A stretch of DNA of 64,000 bases from Algoriphagus limi (GCF_024919275.1 NZ_JANWGH010000002.1:496001-560000); one strand, 5' to 3'. Positions 9,272 to 17,583 are shown, counted from the stretch's first letter. Notes: generated by a model not told the origin, from the letters alone. A program made the numbers and translations.

Positions 9272-9712
9272 ATGAAGCTCCAACTCGAAACTCAGGTACA
9301 ACAAGATTACCTAACCGTAAAGGACGGCTTCGATGAAAGCCTATTCAAGCGATTGAGTCCTCCTTTTCCTCCGGTGAAATTGCTTCGATTTGATGGTTCG
9401 AAAAAAGGTGATGTAGTTTCCCTAGAGCTGAATTTTATTTTTTTCAAGCAAAAATGGACCAGTGATATTACGGAAGACCATACCGATGAAAAGGAGTTTT
9501 ATTTCATAGATCAGGGAACTGAACTTCCCTTTTTCCTCAAAAAATGGACACACAAGCATCGTGTCATCAGAAAAGAAGAGGGCAGCATTATTCGGGATGA
9601 AATAGAATTCGAAGGGCCTAATTTCCTGTTGACCTTACTTCTTTATCCGGCACTTTGGGTACAGTTTATTTACCGCAAACCGATCTACCGAAAAATATTT
9701 CGAAAGGCTTAA
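9272..9712 (+). CDS. SRPBCC-like hypothetical protein
   Basis: A 146-residue soluble protein that begins 3 bases after the COX3-like gene. Alternating beta strands with a long C-terminal amphipathic helix and the pattern GD-x-VSLELNFIFFKQKWTSDITE suggest a START/SRPBCC ligand-binding fold. Homologues next to COX3-like genes would support a joint role, but no function can be assigned. The 3' end overlaps the convergent fur-like gene by 4 bases. Confidence 0.6.
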   Translation: MKLQLETQVQQDYLTVKDGFDESLFKRLSPPFPPVKLLRFDGSKKGDVVSLELNFIFFKQKWTSDITEDHTDEKEFYFIDQGTELPFFLKKWTHKHRVIRKEEGSIIRDEIEFEGPNFLLTLLLYPALWVQFIYRKPIYRKIFRKA

Positions 9713-10179
9713 ATCTGAGGGAGATTCTCGCAGTTTTTGATCTGACAATCCCCATACAAAACCAAGGAATGGGAAGTGATGGATGAATCGAATTCCTTTC
9801 CGATCAACTCCTTGATTTCATTGATTTTAGGATCGGAAAATTCACGGATTTTCCGGCATTGATTGCAGACGTAGTGGTCGTGATGCTTGTAGGTCAAAGC
9901 CTGCTCGTAGAGTGCCACCTTATCCTTGAATTGGTGCTTTACTGCCAAGCCACTCTCCACCAATAAATCAAGCGTGTTGTAAATCGTCGCCCGGCTGATA
10001 GTGTAGCCTTTGTTTCGCATTTTAAGGAAAAGCCCCTCCACATCGATGTGTTCGTCCTGTGGAAGCAAATACAATTCATCAATGACCGAAAACCGCTCCG
10101 GTGTTTTTCGGCTTCCCTTTTTTATCAGGAAATTCTCAAAAATCTTTTTAGCCTTTTCGATTATCGCCGTGTCTGCCAT
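9709..10179 (-). CDS. Fur/PerR-family metal- or peroxide-responsive repressor
   Basis: A 156-residue protein with the Fur layout: a winged helix with recognition segment ISRATIYNTLDLL (61-73), the metal-site cluster HHDHYVC (99-105), and structural zinc cysteines C105/C108 and C145/C150. Members repress iron uptake (Fur), zinc uptake (Zur) or peroxide defence (PerR), and sequence alone does not say which. No iron-uptake gene is adjacent. The promoter lies in the 192-bp divergent spacer shared with the aspartyl-protease gene. Confidence 0.88.
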   Translation of the reverse strand: MADTAIIEKAKKIFENFLIKKGSRKTPERFSVIDELYLLPQDEHIDVEGLFLKMRNKGYTISRATIYNTLDLLVESGLAVKHQFKDKVALYEQALTYKHHDHYVCNQCRKIREFSDPKINEIKELIGKEFDSSITSHSLVLYGDCQIKNCENLPQI

Positions 10180-10371
10180 TTTTTTCTACTATCTAAAAAA
10201 TAAAGATGCGGGATAATCGATTTTTTGACAAGCCAGCTATCCTCTTTACGATAATTTGGTTTCAGTCTAATTAAAAATTTATGGAAACATTGAGGGTGGG
10301 GATTTTCGTTTAATCATTGTACGCATTACAAGCAAAATTGTAAATTAAGAAACCACCCGATCCAAAAAGAC

Positions 10372-11622
10372 TTGAAAAGACTTCTGGTTCTATTTTCACT
10401 CATCTTTGCCATCGAATTTGGCGCAATCGCCCAAATTCCAGGCTTCTTTATGAAAGAAGATAAGCGGCGTGTGATTTTACCTTTTTACGCCTCCAATAGC
10501 TTAATCATCGTTCCCGTCTCCATCAATGGCACTTATCCGGTAAATTTCCTCATCGACACCGGCGTGCGCTCCAATATCCTATTCAGTAAGGATTTGGGAG
10601 ATGCCATGGGCTTGGAATATTCCCGCCGACTCAATTTGATGGGTGCCGATGGCAAAGAAGAAATCATGGCTCAGGTTTCCCCTGTAAATCATTTGGACTT
10701 AGGACCCATAGAGGGCGTTGCCCAGAGTTTGCTGGTTTTGGAAGAGGACTTTTTAGAGTTGGAATCCGTAGTTGGTGTACCGATTTATGGAATCATCGGC
10801 TACGAGTTTTTCAAATTCAATCCTGTCAAAATCAATTACGACGACGAGCGAATTGAATTTTTCCGTAGAAAAGCTATGAAATGGCGACCGCCATTCTACA
10901 CCAAACTGGACATGACCATTGAGCAAAATAAGCCTTATATCAATGCTACAGTCAAGCAGCGAAACGGGGAAATTCTAAAGTCCAAATTACTAATTGATAC
11001 GGGAGCGAATCACGGGCTCTTGCTCAATCGGGAAACCACCGATCGCATAGAACTTCCTGCACTAAACATCGAAACTGAATTGGGACAAAGCCTAGGAGGA
11101 ACGCTTTACGGACATATCGCTCGAGTGGATTGGGTCAAAATCAATAGTCTGAAACAGCGGGATGTTCTGACTTCCTATCCTGAGGAAACAGCTTTTAGCT
11201 ACGTAATCAAAGAAACAGGTCGCTATGGAAGTTTGGGTTCAGAGGTTTTGGGACGAACACGAATTATTCTGGATTACCCGAGAAATCGAGCCATGTTTAA
11301 AAAAGGAGAAACCTTTTATGTCCCTTATGAATATGACATGAGCGGGATGACCGTGAAAAAAGTCCCGACTGATGACCAACGCTTTTATATAGGTGCTGTT
11401 CGGGAAGGTTCCCCAGCAGCCGAGGCCGGAATTCTCCCATACGATGAGGTTCTAAGCATCAATAAAATTCCGGTTATCATTTGGGAGCTCGCAGAAGTCA
11501 TCAAACTGCTCCGATCGGAGGAAGGAAAGGTCGTGGAATTCAAAGTGCGCAGGTACTTTGACGAGACCCTAACCCGCTATGAGGATTTTACGTATCAGAT
11601 TACCTTGCAGAAACAGATTTGA
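10372..11622 (+). CDS. Secreted retropepsin-like aspartyl protease with PDZ domain
   Basis: 416 residues. A TTG start gives a good Sec signal peptide ending near AIAQ. Two tandem aspartyl-protease half domains carry the active-site motifs FLIDTG (Asp62) and LLIDTG (about Asp209), as in a pseudo-dimeric retropepsin. A C-terminal PDZ domain (GSPAAEAGILPYDEVLSIN, from about residue 345) follows. The Asp-protease-plus-PDZ layout is common in Bacteroidota and likely works in the periplasm or at the surface. The target is unknown. A promoter-like -7 box for the next operon lies right after its stop. Confidence 0.85.
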   Translation: MKRLLVLFSLIFAIEFGAIAQIPGFFMKEDKRRVILPFYASNSLIIVPVSINGTYPVNFLIDTGVRSNILFSKDLGDAMGLEYSRRLNLMGADGKEEIMAQVSPVNHLDLGPIEGVAQSLLVLEEDFLELESVVGVPIYGIIGYEFFKFNPVKINYDDERIEFFRRKAMKWRPPFYTKLDMTIEQNKPYINATVKQRNGEILKSKLLIDTGANHGLLLNRETTDRIELPALNIETELGQSLGGTLYGHIARVDWVKINSLKQRDVLTSYPEETAFSYVIKETGRYGSLGSEVLGRTRIILDYPRNRAMFKKGETFYVPYEYDMSGMTVKKVPTDDQRFYIGAVREGSPAAEAGILPYDEVLSINKIPVIIWELAEVIKLLRSEEGKVVEFKVRRYFDETLTRYEDFTYQITLQKQI

Positions 11623-11648
11623 TCGAAAGCATAGCATCAAAAATTTCT

Positions 11649-11656
11649 TACTTTTG
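11649..11656 (+). promoter_or_regulatory. Bacteroidota -7 box upstream of lemA
   Basis: TACTTTTG matches the Bacteroidota -7 consensus TAnnTTTG at every fixed position and lies 57 bases before the lemA start. The nearest upstream TTTG (11618-11621) is about 27 bases away, farther than the usual -33 spacing, so the -33 element is uncertain. Confidence 0.5.
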
Positions 11657-11712
11657 ATCAACAAGCAGTTAAAAAACTAACCAACTTGATCACAGATTAA
11701 AAAACAGACACT

Positions 11713-12303
11713 ATGAAAAAAGTATTGATTCCAATTGCCATCCTAGCTGTAGTGGGAATTTTCATCTACACCAAAGCGGTGGGAACTTATAACACCTTCG
11801 TGACAAACGAAGAGCAAGTCAACGGAATGTGGGCAGAAGTAGAAACCCAATATCAGCGTCGTGCTGACCTGATTCCTAACTTGGTGAATACCGTAAAAGG
11901 CTATGCTGATTTCGAGCAGGAGACCTTGACAGGTGTGATTGAAGCACGTGCAAAAGCCACTTCTATCACCATCGACCCGACCAATCTGACTCCTGAGAAT
12001 ATCGAGCAGTTCCAGCAGGCTCAGGATCAACTTTCAGGTGCTTTGAGCCGATTGTTAGTAGCGGTGGAGCGCTATCCTGATTTGAAAGCAAACCAAAATT
12101 TCCTTGAGCTGCAGGCTCAATTGGAAGGAACTGAAAACCGGATTGCGGTAGCTCGTAGGAACTTCAACCAGGAGGTTGTTGCTTACAACACCAACTTGCG
12201 AACCTTCCCGAACAACCTCTTTGCGGGATGGTATGGATTTGAAACCAAAGGAACTTTTGAAGCTTCAGCAGGCGCTGAAAATGCTCCAACGGTTCAGTTT
12301 TAA
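11713..12303 (+). CDS. lemA: LemA family protein
   Basis: A 196-residue protein with one N-terminal membrane helix (about 5-22) and an extracytoplasmic helical bundle. The stretch WAEVETQYQRRADLIPNLVN is the LemA hallmark, and NRIAVARRNFN appears in the second half. LemA proteins are found in an operon with TPM-domain proteins in many bacteria, exactly the arrangement here (next genes 10 bases away and overlapping). The molecular role is poorly defined, with proposed ties to envelope stress. Confidence 0.93.
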   Translation: MKKVLIPIAILAVVGIFIYTKAVGTYNTFVTNEEQVNGMWAEVETQYQRRADLIPNLVNTVKGYADFEQETLTGVIEARAKATSITIDPTNLTPENIEQFQQAQDQLSGALSRLLVAVERYPDLKANQNFLELQAQLEGTENRIAVARRNFNQEVVAYNTNLRTFPNNLFAGWYGFETKGTFEASAGAENAPTVQF

Positions 12304-12313
12304 ATTCTGAAAA

Positions 12314-12751
12314 ATGGCTGAGAAACTCTTTTCTACCGAAGATCGAGAACAAATCATCCAAGCCATTGTAGGGGCTGAAAAAGTCACTTCCGGAGAAATC
12401 CAGGTACATATCGAAAACCACTGCCGCATCGACGTACTCGATCGGGCGGCAGAGGTATTCGAAACCCTCAAAATGTATCAGACCAAGGATAGAAACGGAG
12501 TCCTCTTCTACCTGGCTGTGGAAGATCACAAATTTGCTGTTCTAGGAGATGCCGGGATCAACCAAGTGGTGCCCGTGGACTTTTGGGAACAGATCAAAAA
12601 CCGCATGGCCGAGCTCTTCAGCAAAGGTCAATTTACCCAAGGCCTGATCGAAGGAATCGAATCCGCAGGAAAAGCCCTTTCCGAACATTTCCCTCACCAA
12701 GGCGACGCAGACGAAAACGAACTACCTGATGAAATTTCATTCGGGTCTTAA
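12314..12751 (+). CDS. TPM-domain protein (short, no signal peptide)
   Basis: A 145-residue protein with a TPM (TLP18.3/Psb32/MOLO-1) domain: IQVHIENHCR, DRNGVLFYLAVEDHKFAVLGDAGIN and a C-terminal helix. No signal peptide is seen, so it appears cytoplasmic, unlike its downstream paralogue. It sits second in the lemA operon, 10 bases after lemA, and its last 23 bases overlap the next start. Confidence 0.85.
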   Translation: MAEKLFSTEDREQIIQAIVGAEKVTSGEIQVHIENHCRIDVLDRAAEVFETLKMYQTKDRNGVLFYLAVEDHKFAVLGDAGINQVVPVDFWEQIKNRMAELFSKGQFTQGLIEGIESAGKALSEHFPHQGDADENELPDEISFGS

Positions 12752-13547
12752 AGACCTCTTATTCCTTTTTCTGACTTTTTTCATTCTGGCAGGAGTGGAA
12801 GCTCAAGACTTTCCACCTCCCCCCAATCCTCCACGTTTGGTGAATGATTTCTCCCAAACACTCAGCTCCAGTGAAGTCAATCAACTCGAACGAAAACTGG
12901 TAGCCTATAATGATAGCACCAGCACTCAAATCGCTATCGTCATGATTCGATCAGTGGGTCCTTACGATATCTCCGATTATGCTTTCCAACTTGGAGATAA
13001 ATGGGGAATCGGGGGAGCTGAAAATGACAATGGACTCCTGATTCTAGCTGCCATGGACGACCGAAAGGTGTTTATTGCCACCGGTTATGGTTTGGAAGGA
13101 GCTGTGCCGGATGCCTTGGCAAAGCGCATCGTCAGTGACCTGATTATCCCGAATTTCAAAATGGAAAACTACTATGCGGGATTGGATCAGGCTACCGATA
13201 TGATCATCAAACTCGCATCCGGAGAATACCAAGCCGAACAGGTTCTGGACAACGGAAATGAGGGTGGGGGATTTGTAATTCTTTTCATCTTCATCCTAAT
13301 TTTTGTGATTATTCCGCTGATTCGAAACCGTAAGGATAATGATAACCACATGGGCGGAAAAGGAGGAGGCATTGACCTTTGGACGACCATCATGCTGGCC
13401 AATATGCTGAAAGGCGGAGGAAGAGGGAAGTTTGGAGACTTTTCCAAAGGAGGAGGAAGCTTTGGTGGATTCGGCGGCGGTGGCGGCGGATTTGGAGGCT
13501 TCGGTGGTGGTAGTTTCGGTGGCGGCGGCGCCGGTGGAAGTTGGTAG
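12729..13547 (+). CDS. TPM-domain membrane protein with glycine-rich tail (YgcG family)
   Basis: A 272-residue protein: signal peptide to about residue 25 (VEAQ), TPM domain (LVNDFSQTLSSSE, GDKWGIGGAENDNGLLIL, ATGYGLEGAVPD), one membrane helix at about 180-199, then a tail almost wholly of Gly, Ser and Phe (about 238-272). This is the standard YgcG architecture. The domain should face the periplasm. It overlaps the shorter TPM gene and closes the lemA operon. Confidence 0.88.
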   Translation: MKFHSGLKDLLFLFLTFFILAGVEAQDFPPPPNPPRLVNDFSQTLSSSEVNQLERKLVAYNDSTSTQIAIVMIRSVGPYDISDYAFQLGDKWGIGGAENDNGLLILAAMDDRKVFIATGYGLEGAVPDALAKRIVSDLIIPNFKMENYYAGLDQATDMIIKLASGEYQAEQVLDNGNEGGGFVILFIFILIFVIIPLIRNRKDNDNHMGGKGGGIDLWTTIMLANMLKGGGRGKFGDFSKGGGSFGGFGGGGGGFGGFGGGSFGGGGAGGSW

Positions 13548-13550
13548 AGA

Positions 13551-13626
13551 GGGGTTGGAAAGTTGAAAGGTTAAAGGTTGGAAAGTGAGAAGGTTTTCAA
13601 ATTTGAAAATTGAAAAATTGGAGGAG
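13551..13626. repeat. Degenerate 7/8-bp tandem array (AGGTTGGA-like) before ridA
   Basis: Purine-rich units such as GTTGGAA, AGTTGAA, AGGTTAA, AGGTTGGA, AAGTGAGA and AAATTTGA follow one another with 7-bp then 8-bp spacing, starting directly after the YgcG-family stop codon. The same unit type recurs on the other side of ridA. Confidence 0.75.
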
Positions 13627-13731
13627 CTTGGCTGCCGTGACAGAAAAGTAATTTGATGATAATTATTTCAGGGGGGAGTCGAAACCTCTTTCGAGTAAAA
13701 AGTTTTATAGTTTACAATCATAGAATACTAA

Positions 13732-14112
13732 ATGGCAAATCAAATCATTTTCACTCCAGAAGTTCCGGCTCCAATTGGTCCTTATTCACAGGCAGTTTTG
13801 GCGGGTAATACCCTCTATGTTTCCGGACAAATCCCTTTGGACGCAGATAGCGGGGAATTGATCAATGAAAACATCACGGAAGAAACCCATGCCGTGATGA
13901 AAAACCTGGAGGCCGTACTTCGTGCTGCGGGTTTCAGTTTTGCGGATGTAGTCAAATGCACCATTTTCATCAAGTCCATGGATGATTTCGCAACCATCAA
14001 CGAGGCCTATGGACAATATTTTAAATCCAACCCTCCAGCTCGTGAAACCGTCGAAGTCAGCAAACTCCCCAAAAATGTGAATGTGGAGATTTCCTGTATT
14101 GCGGTGAAGTGA
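13732..14112 (+). CDS. ridA: RidA family enamine/imine deaminase
   Basis: A 126-residue protein with the full RidA/YjgF pattern: GPYSQAVLAGNTLYVSGQIP near the N-terminus, the middle FADVVKCTIFI, and PARETVEVSKLPKNVNVEI with the conserved Arg and Glu that bind the carboxylate of the imine. The family hydrolyses reactive 2-aminoacrylate and related enamines from PLP enzymes. It is a single gene enclosed by short-period repeat arrays on both sides, with no operon partner. Confidence 0.93.
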   Translation: MANQIIFTPEVPAPIGPYSQAVLAGNTLYVSGQIPLDADSGELINENITEETHAVMKNLEAVLRAAGFSFADVVKCTIFIKSMDDFATINEAYGQYFKSNPPARETVEVSKLPKNVNVEISCIAVK

Positions 14113-14118
14113 TAGAGA

Positions 14119-14198
14119 AGGTGGGAAGGTTGGAAGGTTGTAAGGTTGGAAAGTTTTAAGGTGGAAAAGTGAGAAGGTTGGAAAGTGGGAAGGTTGAA
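14119..14198. repeat. Ten-unit 8-bp tandem array (AGGTTGGA) after ridA
   Basis: Ten consecutive octamers in exact 8-bp phase: AGGTGGGA, AGGTTGGA, AGGTTGTA, AGGTTGGA, AAGTTTTA, AGGTGGAA, AAGTGAGA, AGGTTGGA, AAGTGGGA, AGGTTGAA. Phase is kept while individual bases vary. The array starts 7 bases after the ridA stop. Confidence 0.85.
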
Positions 14199-14200
14199 AT

Positions 14201-14321
14201 TAGTGTCACCCTGAGCACATGACCGATGGGAGTCGGGAGGCAAGAATGGTCCTCGACTCCCTGCCTACCGGCAAGGCAGGCGCTCGGACTGACAGTAAAG
14301 TAGGTGCTCGGACTGACAAAA
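14201..14321. repeat. Dispersed-repeat debris with CTGCC/GGCAG palindrome
   Basis: Begins GTGTCACCCTGAGCAC, resembling a dispersed element of Bacteroidota genomes. It contains CTGCCTACCGGCAAGGCAG (inverted CTGCC/GGCAG) and a direct repeat of GCTCGGACTGACA at about 14281 and 14306. There is no coding potential. The CTGCC/GGCAG palindrome recurs in the elements at 16.8 and 17.3 kb. Confidence 0.55.
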
Positions 14322-14560
14322 ATTCTTCATTCCTAATTCAACATTCATCATTCTACATTAAAACCCCGTCAACCGACCTCTCTGCCCCTCGTACTTCGTA
14401 ACTCGTAAATCGTCCATCGTAACTTTTTTTCGAACCTCACTTCATCATTCCTAATTCAGCATTCATCATTCTACATTAATCCTCGTACTTCGTCCATCGT
14501 ATTTCGTACTTCCTTTCGTACTTCGTAAATCGTAAATCGATTCCTAATTCGTAAATTGAT
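14322..14560. repeat. Heptad arrays ATTCNNN and TCGTNNN
   Basis: Blocks of perfect 7-bp phase: ATTCNNN units at 14322, 14329, 14336, 14343 and 14350; TCGTNNN units at 14389, 14396, 14403, 14410 and 14417; ATTCNNN units from 14447 to 14474; TCGTNNN units at 14483, 14490, 14497, 14504 and, after a 2-bp slip, 14516, 14523 and 14530. The first four bases are fixed and the last three vary freely. No gene is seen. Confidence 0.85.
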
Positions 14561-14592
14561 AACACTATCAACAAAATGCGAGTTATAAACCC

Positions 14593-15081
14593 ATGAATCT
14601 CATCCCTTTCTACACCGAAACGCTGGTCAGCGCTCTTTCCAAGGAGGAGGTCATGGAACATATTTCCCGCAAAACCCGGGAAGTGAATTTTTTGGATAAA
14701 AATCAGCTAAGCAATCAGGCAGGCATCGCTTTCAATGGCATCGTGGGAAATCAAAGTTTCCGCCTTTCCAAAGTTATTCAGCGCAGCAATACCTTTCTTC
14801 CCCTTATCCTCGGGGAAGTGGAAGACACGCCTCGGGGATCCATTATTTTCCTCCGCTACAAACTCTTCCCCGGAGCTCTCTTTTTTGTGCTTTTTTGGAC
14901 AATAGTCCTCGTAGGATTTTCCGCTTACTACCTAGGAATTTCACAGGAATACCTGAATGGAGGAATCTGCCTGGGATTGGCTTTTATCAACTATTTTCTC
15001 GCTGTTTTTCTCTTTCACCGACAGGTAAATCAGTCCCGCAAGGATTTCCATCAAATCATCAATTACCAATTGAAGGATTAA
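14593..15081 (+). CDS. Hypothetical membrane protein with two helices
   Basis: A 162-residue protein not recognised as any named family. The N-terminal ~95 residues are soluble (LSKEEVMEHISRKTREV, IAFNGIVGNQSFRLSKV), followed by two adjacent helices at about 98-115 and 122-142 and a short basic tail. This layout is common among uncharacterised Bacteroidota proteins that pair a small folded domain with a membrane hairpin. It lies between heptad arrays and fumC in normal-looking codon usage, 76 bases upstream of fumC. Confidence 0.65.
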   Translation: MNLIPFYTETLVSALSKEEVMEHISRKTREVNFLDKNQLSNQAGIAFNGIVGNQSFRLSKVIQRSNTFLPLILGEVEDTPRGSIIFLRYKLFPGALFFVLFWTIVLVGFSAYYLGISQEYLNGGICLGLAFINYFLAVFLFHRQVNQSRKDFHQIINYQLKD

Positions 15082-15157
15082 ATCGGGTGGATCTAGGGAA
15101 AAAGGCTGGCAGACATTAATTTAGCGGCCTGTTAAACCGAAACAAAAACCCAATATC

Positions 15158-16558
15158 ATGAGCATCCGAATTGAAAAAGATACCATGGGCCCGGTAGAGG
15201 TCCCTGCTGATAAGTACTGGGGCGCACAGACCCAGCGATCCATCAACAACTTCAAAATCGGTGGCGAGAAAAACCGCATGCCGATCGAAATCATCCGCGC
15301 TTTCGCCATCCTGAAAAAGGCTGCTGCCCAAACCAACGCTGAATTGGGTGTGCTTGCCCAGGAAAAAGCCGATATCATCTCTACCGTTTGTGATGAGATC
15401 TTAGCAGGAAAACTGGATGACCAATTCCCATTGGTGGTTTGGCAGACCGGTTCCGGTACCCAATCCAACATGAACACCAACGAGGTGATCGCTTACCGAG
15501 CGCATGTATTGATGGGAGGTTCGCTGGAAGATGCCAAAAAATCCATCCACCCAAATGACGATGTGAACAAGTCCCAGTCTTCCAATGACACCTATCCGAC
15601 GGCTATGCACATTGCGGCTTACAAAATGGTGGTGGAAACAACCATTCCGGGTGTTCAGAAATTGCGGGATACCTTGGATGCCAAAGCCAAGGCTTTCAAG
15701 GATGTGGTGAAAATTGGCCGAACCCACTTTATGGATGCAACTCCCCTTACCTTGGGTCAGGAGTTTAGCGGCTATGTAGCTCAATTGGATCATGGATTGA
15801 GAGCTTTGAAAAATACCTTGAGCCACTTGTCTGAACTGGCCTTGGGAGGTACTGCGGTAGGAACAGGTTTGAACACGCCAAAGGGCTATTCGGAATTGGT
15901 AGCGAAGAAAATCGCCGAACTTTCCGGTCAGCCTTTCGTCACGGCTCCAAACAAATTCGAAGCTTTGGCTGCTCATGATGGCATGGTAGAAGCACATGGT
16001 GCCTTGAAGCAATTGGCTGTTTCCCTGATGAAAATCGCCAATGACATCCGCATGCTTTCTTCCGGTCCACGTTCCGGTATCGGCGAAATCCTAATTCCTG
16101 AAAACGAACCAGGTTCCTCCATCATGCCAGGTAAAGTCAACCCAACCCAGGTAGAAGCCATGACCATGGTTGCCGCGCAAGTAATGGGTAATGACGTAGC
16201 CATCTCCATCGGTGGATCCAATGGACATTTCGAACTGAATGTATTCAAGCCTTTGATCGCAGCCAACTTCCTTCAGTCCGCCCGCTTGATCGGGGATGCT
16301 TGTGTATCCTTCAATGATAACTGTGCGGTAGGCATCGAACCAAATACCCCTGTCATCAAGCGTCACTTGGAAAACTCCTTGATGCTGGTAACTGCCTTGA
16401 ATACTCATATCGGCTACGAAAATGCAGCTGCCATCGCTAAGAAAGCACACAAAGAAGGCACCAGCCTTCGTGAAGCTGCCATCGCCTTAGGCCTTCTCAC
16501 CTCCGAGCAATTCGACGAATGGGTGAAACCTGAGGATATGATTGGGAGTTTGAAGTAA
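15158..16558 (+). CDS. fumC: Class II fumarate hydratase
   Basis: A 466-residue enzyme interconverting fumarate and malate in the TCA cycle. Signature regions of the fumarase/aspartase superfamily are intact: [10 protein letters not shown] (about 97-106), [11 protein letters not shown] (about 139), [11 protein letters not shown] (catalytic His region) and the mobile loop [11 protein letters not shown] with the catalytic Ser near 320. Length equals the family norm and it is oxygen-stable class II (no Fe-S cysteines). Heptad arrays start 4 bases after its stop, so they will be in the 3' end of its mRNA. Confidence 0.97.
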   Translation: MSIRIEKDTMGPVEVPADKYWGAQTQRSINNFKIGGEKNRMPIEIIRAFAILKKAAAQTNAELGVLAQEKADIISTVCDEILAGKLDDQFPLVVWQTGSGTQSNMNTNEVIAYRAHVLMGGSLEDAKKSIHPNDDVNKSQSSNDTYPTAMHIAAYKMVVETTIPGVQKLRDTLDAKAKAFKDVVKIGRTHFMDATPLTLGQEFSGYVAQLDHGLRALKNTLSHLSELALGGTAVGTGLNTPKGYSELVAKKIAELSGQPFVTAPNKFEALAAHDGMVEAHGALKQLAVSLMKIANDIRMLSSGPRSGIGEILIPENEPGSSIMPGKVNPTQVEAMTMVAAQVMGNDVAISIGGSNGHFELNVFKPLIAANFLQSARLIGDACVSFNDNCAVGIEPNTPVIKRHLENSLMLVTALNTHIGYENAAAIAKKAHKEGTSLREAAIALGLLTSEQFDEWVKPEDMIGSLK

Positions 16559-16562
16559 TTGT

Positions 16563-16745
16563 CGGTCAACGGTCCACGGACGACAGTCCACAGTTTGCAG
16601 TGGGCGGTTTCCAGTTTACAGTAAACAGTGTTCAGTGAGCAGTAAGCAGTCCATAGCAAATAGACTATAGTCCATAAACAATACGCCCCAGCCATGGACT
16701 ATAGACTAAAAAAACCATGGTCCATGGACTATCAACTATCGACTA
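16563..16745. repeat. Long CAGTNNN heptad array followed by inverted TNNACTA heptads
   Basis: Sixteen successive units in exact 7-bp phase run from 16563 (CGGTCAA, CGGTCCA, CGGACGA, CAGTCCA, CAGTTTG, CAGTGGG ...) to 16674 (TAGACTA, TAGTCCA). After a short spacer, units of the opposite sense follow: TGGACTA and TAGACTA at 16695-16708, then TGGACTA, TCAACTA and TCGACTA at 16725-16745. TAGTCCA and TGGACTA are reverse complements, so the two halves can fold on each other. Confidence 0.88.
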
Positions 16746-16746
16746 T

Positions 16747-16778
16747 AAAGCCTTTCCAGCAATGGGGAGGCTTTTTTT
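16747..16778 (+). terminator. Terminator-like hairpin downstream of fumC
   Basis: AAAGCCT (16747-16753) pairs with AGGCTTT (16768-16774), with a T-run to 16778. It follows the heptad array directly and probably ends the fumC transcript. A related hairpin precedes the second dispersed element at 17178. Confidence 0.75.
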
Positions 16779-17005
16779 GTTCACCACAGAGAGCACAGAG
16801 AGTTTTTCGAGTCTAACCCGTCATTGCGAGTTTACCTACCGTAGGAAGGTTTACCTGCCGACAAGGCAGGGAGGCAGAGCGAAGCAACCTCCATTGTGGT
16901 CCACTGTCCACAGTCGACAGACCACAGCCGATACATCTCTGTCCATTACCCCCCTGCTATGGACCATGGACCGTGGACTATTGACTAAAAAAGGCCAAAA
17001 AATAC
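16779..17005. repeat. Dispersed ~230-bp element, copy 1
   Basis: In order: ACCACAGAGAGCACAGAGAG, a CGTCATTGCGAG...GCGAAGCAAC pair with CCTGCCGACAAGGCAGG inside, then heptads CAGTCGA, CAGACCA, CAGCCGA (16911-16931) and TGGACCA, TGGACCG, TGGACTA, TTGACTA (16960-16987). The copy at 17210-17435 has the same order. Confidence 0.8.
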
Positions 17006-17177
17006 CCATTTTAGGGGATTGCGGGGAAGGATAAAGCCCACTTACTTTGAACTTAGTTTTATAGCTGATTTTTCTGATTGACTTTTAGAAATGTGGAAAT
17101 AGACCACACAAAAAATAAAGGTTAAATAAAACCAAACAAGAATTCTAAGGAACGGTTGATTATGGTTTAATTTAGCA

Positions 17178-17209
17178 AAAAGGCTTTCCTGTTTAGGGAA
17201 GCTTTTTTT
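17178..17209 (+). terminator. Terminator-like hairpin at the left end of element copy 2
   Basis: AAAGGCTTTCC pairs imperfectly with GGGAAGCTTT and is followed by a T-run. It has the same position relative to ACCACAGAGAG as the hairpin at 16747, so it appears to belong to the dispersed unit. No gene upstream clearly needs it. Confidence 0.5.
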
Positions 17210-17435
17210 GTAAACCACAGAGAGCATAGAGATTTTTTCTGTCTAACCCGTCACTGCGAGTTTACCTGCCGTAGGAAGGTCTGTCTGCCGTAGGAAGGCT
17301 TGCCTGCCGACAAGGCAGGGAGGAACGACGAAGCAGTCTCATGGTGAGGTCCACGGACCACAGTCAACAGACCACAGCCGATACATTTCTGTCCATTACG
17401 CCCCAGCTATGGACTTTTGACTAAAAAAACAGGAA
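17210..17435. repeat. Dispersed ~230-bp element, copy 2
   Basis: Same order of blocks as copy 1: ACCACAGAGAGCATAGAGA, GTCTAACCCGTCACTGCGAG, two copies of CTGCCGTAGGAAGG, CCTGCCGACAAGGCAGG, CGACGAAGCAGTC, then CAGTCAA, CAGACCA, CAGCCGA heptads and a GACTAAAAAAA end. The 17006-17177 stretch between the copies and 17436-17583 after them hold no gene I can support. Confidence 0.8.
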
Positions 17436-17583
17436 TTAATTTCAAAAAAGCGTCAATTACTCAGTTTATGGGATAGGTTTTTAGTTTGAAATGCTTTTCT
17501 TTGAAAAGAGCGAATGGGGATTTTCAAATCAATCTAGTCTAAAACTCCCTCCAAAGGCTCAGAAGAAAGTGAAAAAAGCGCAT

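Noticed and set aside
14007..14243. Minus-strand frame across the octad array
   Set aside because: It reads antisense through ridA and then the repeat array, so it is a repeat artefact.
15401..16012. 203-codon antisense frame within fumC
   Set aside because: It lies wholly opposite an intact fumarase, with composition typical of a shadow frame.
14322..16745. Repeat arrays as possible CRISPR loci
   Set aside because: The period is 7-8 bp with a degenerate core. There are no 23-47 bp direct repeats with spacers and no cas genes.
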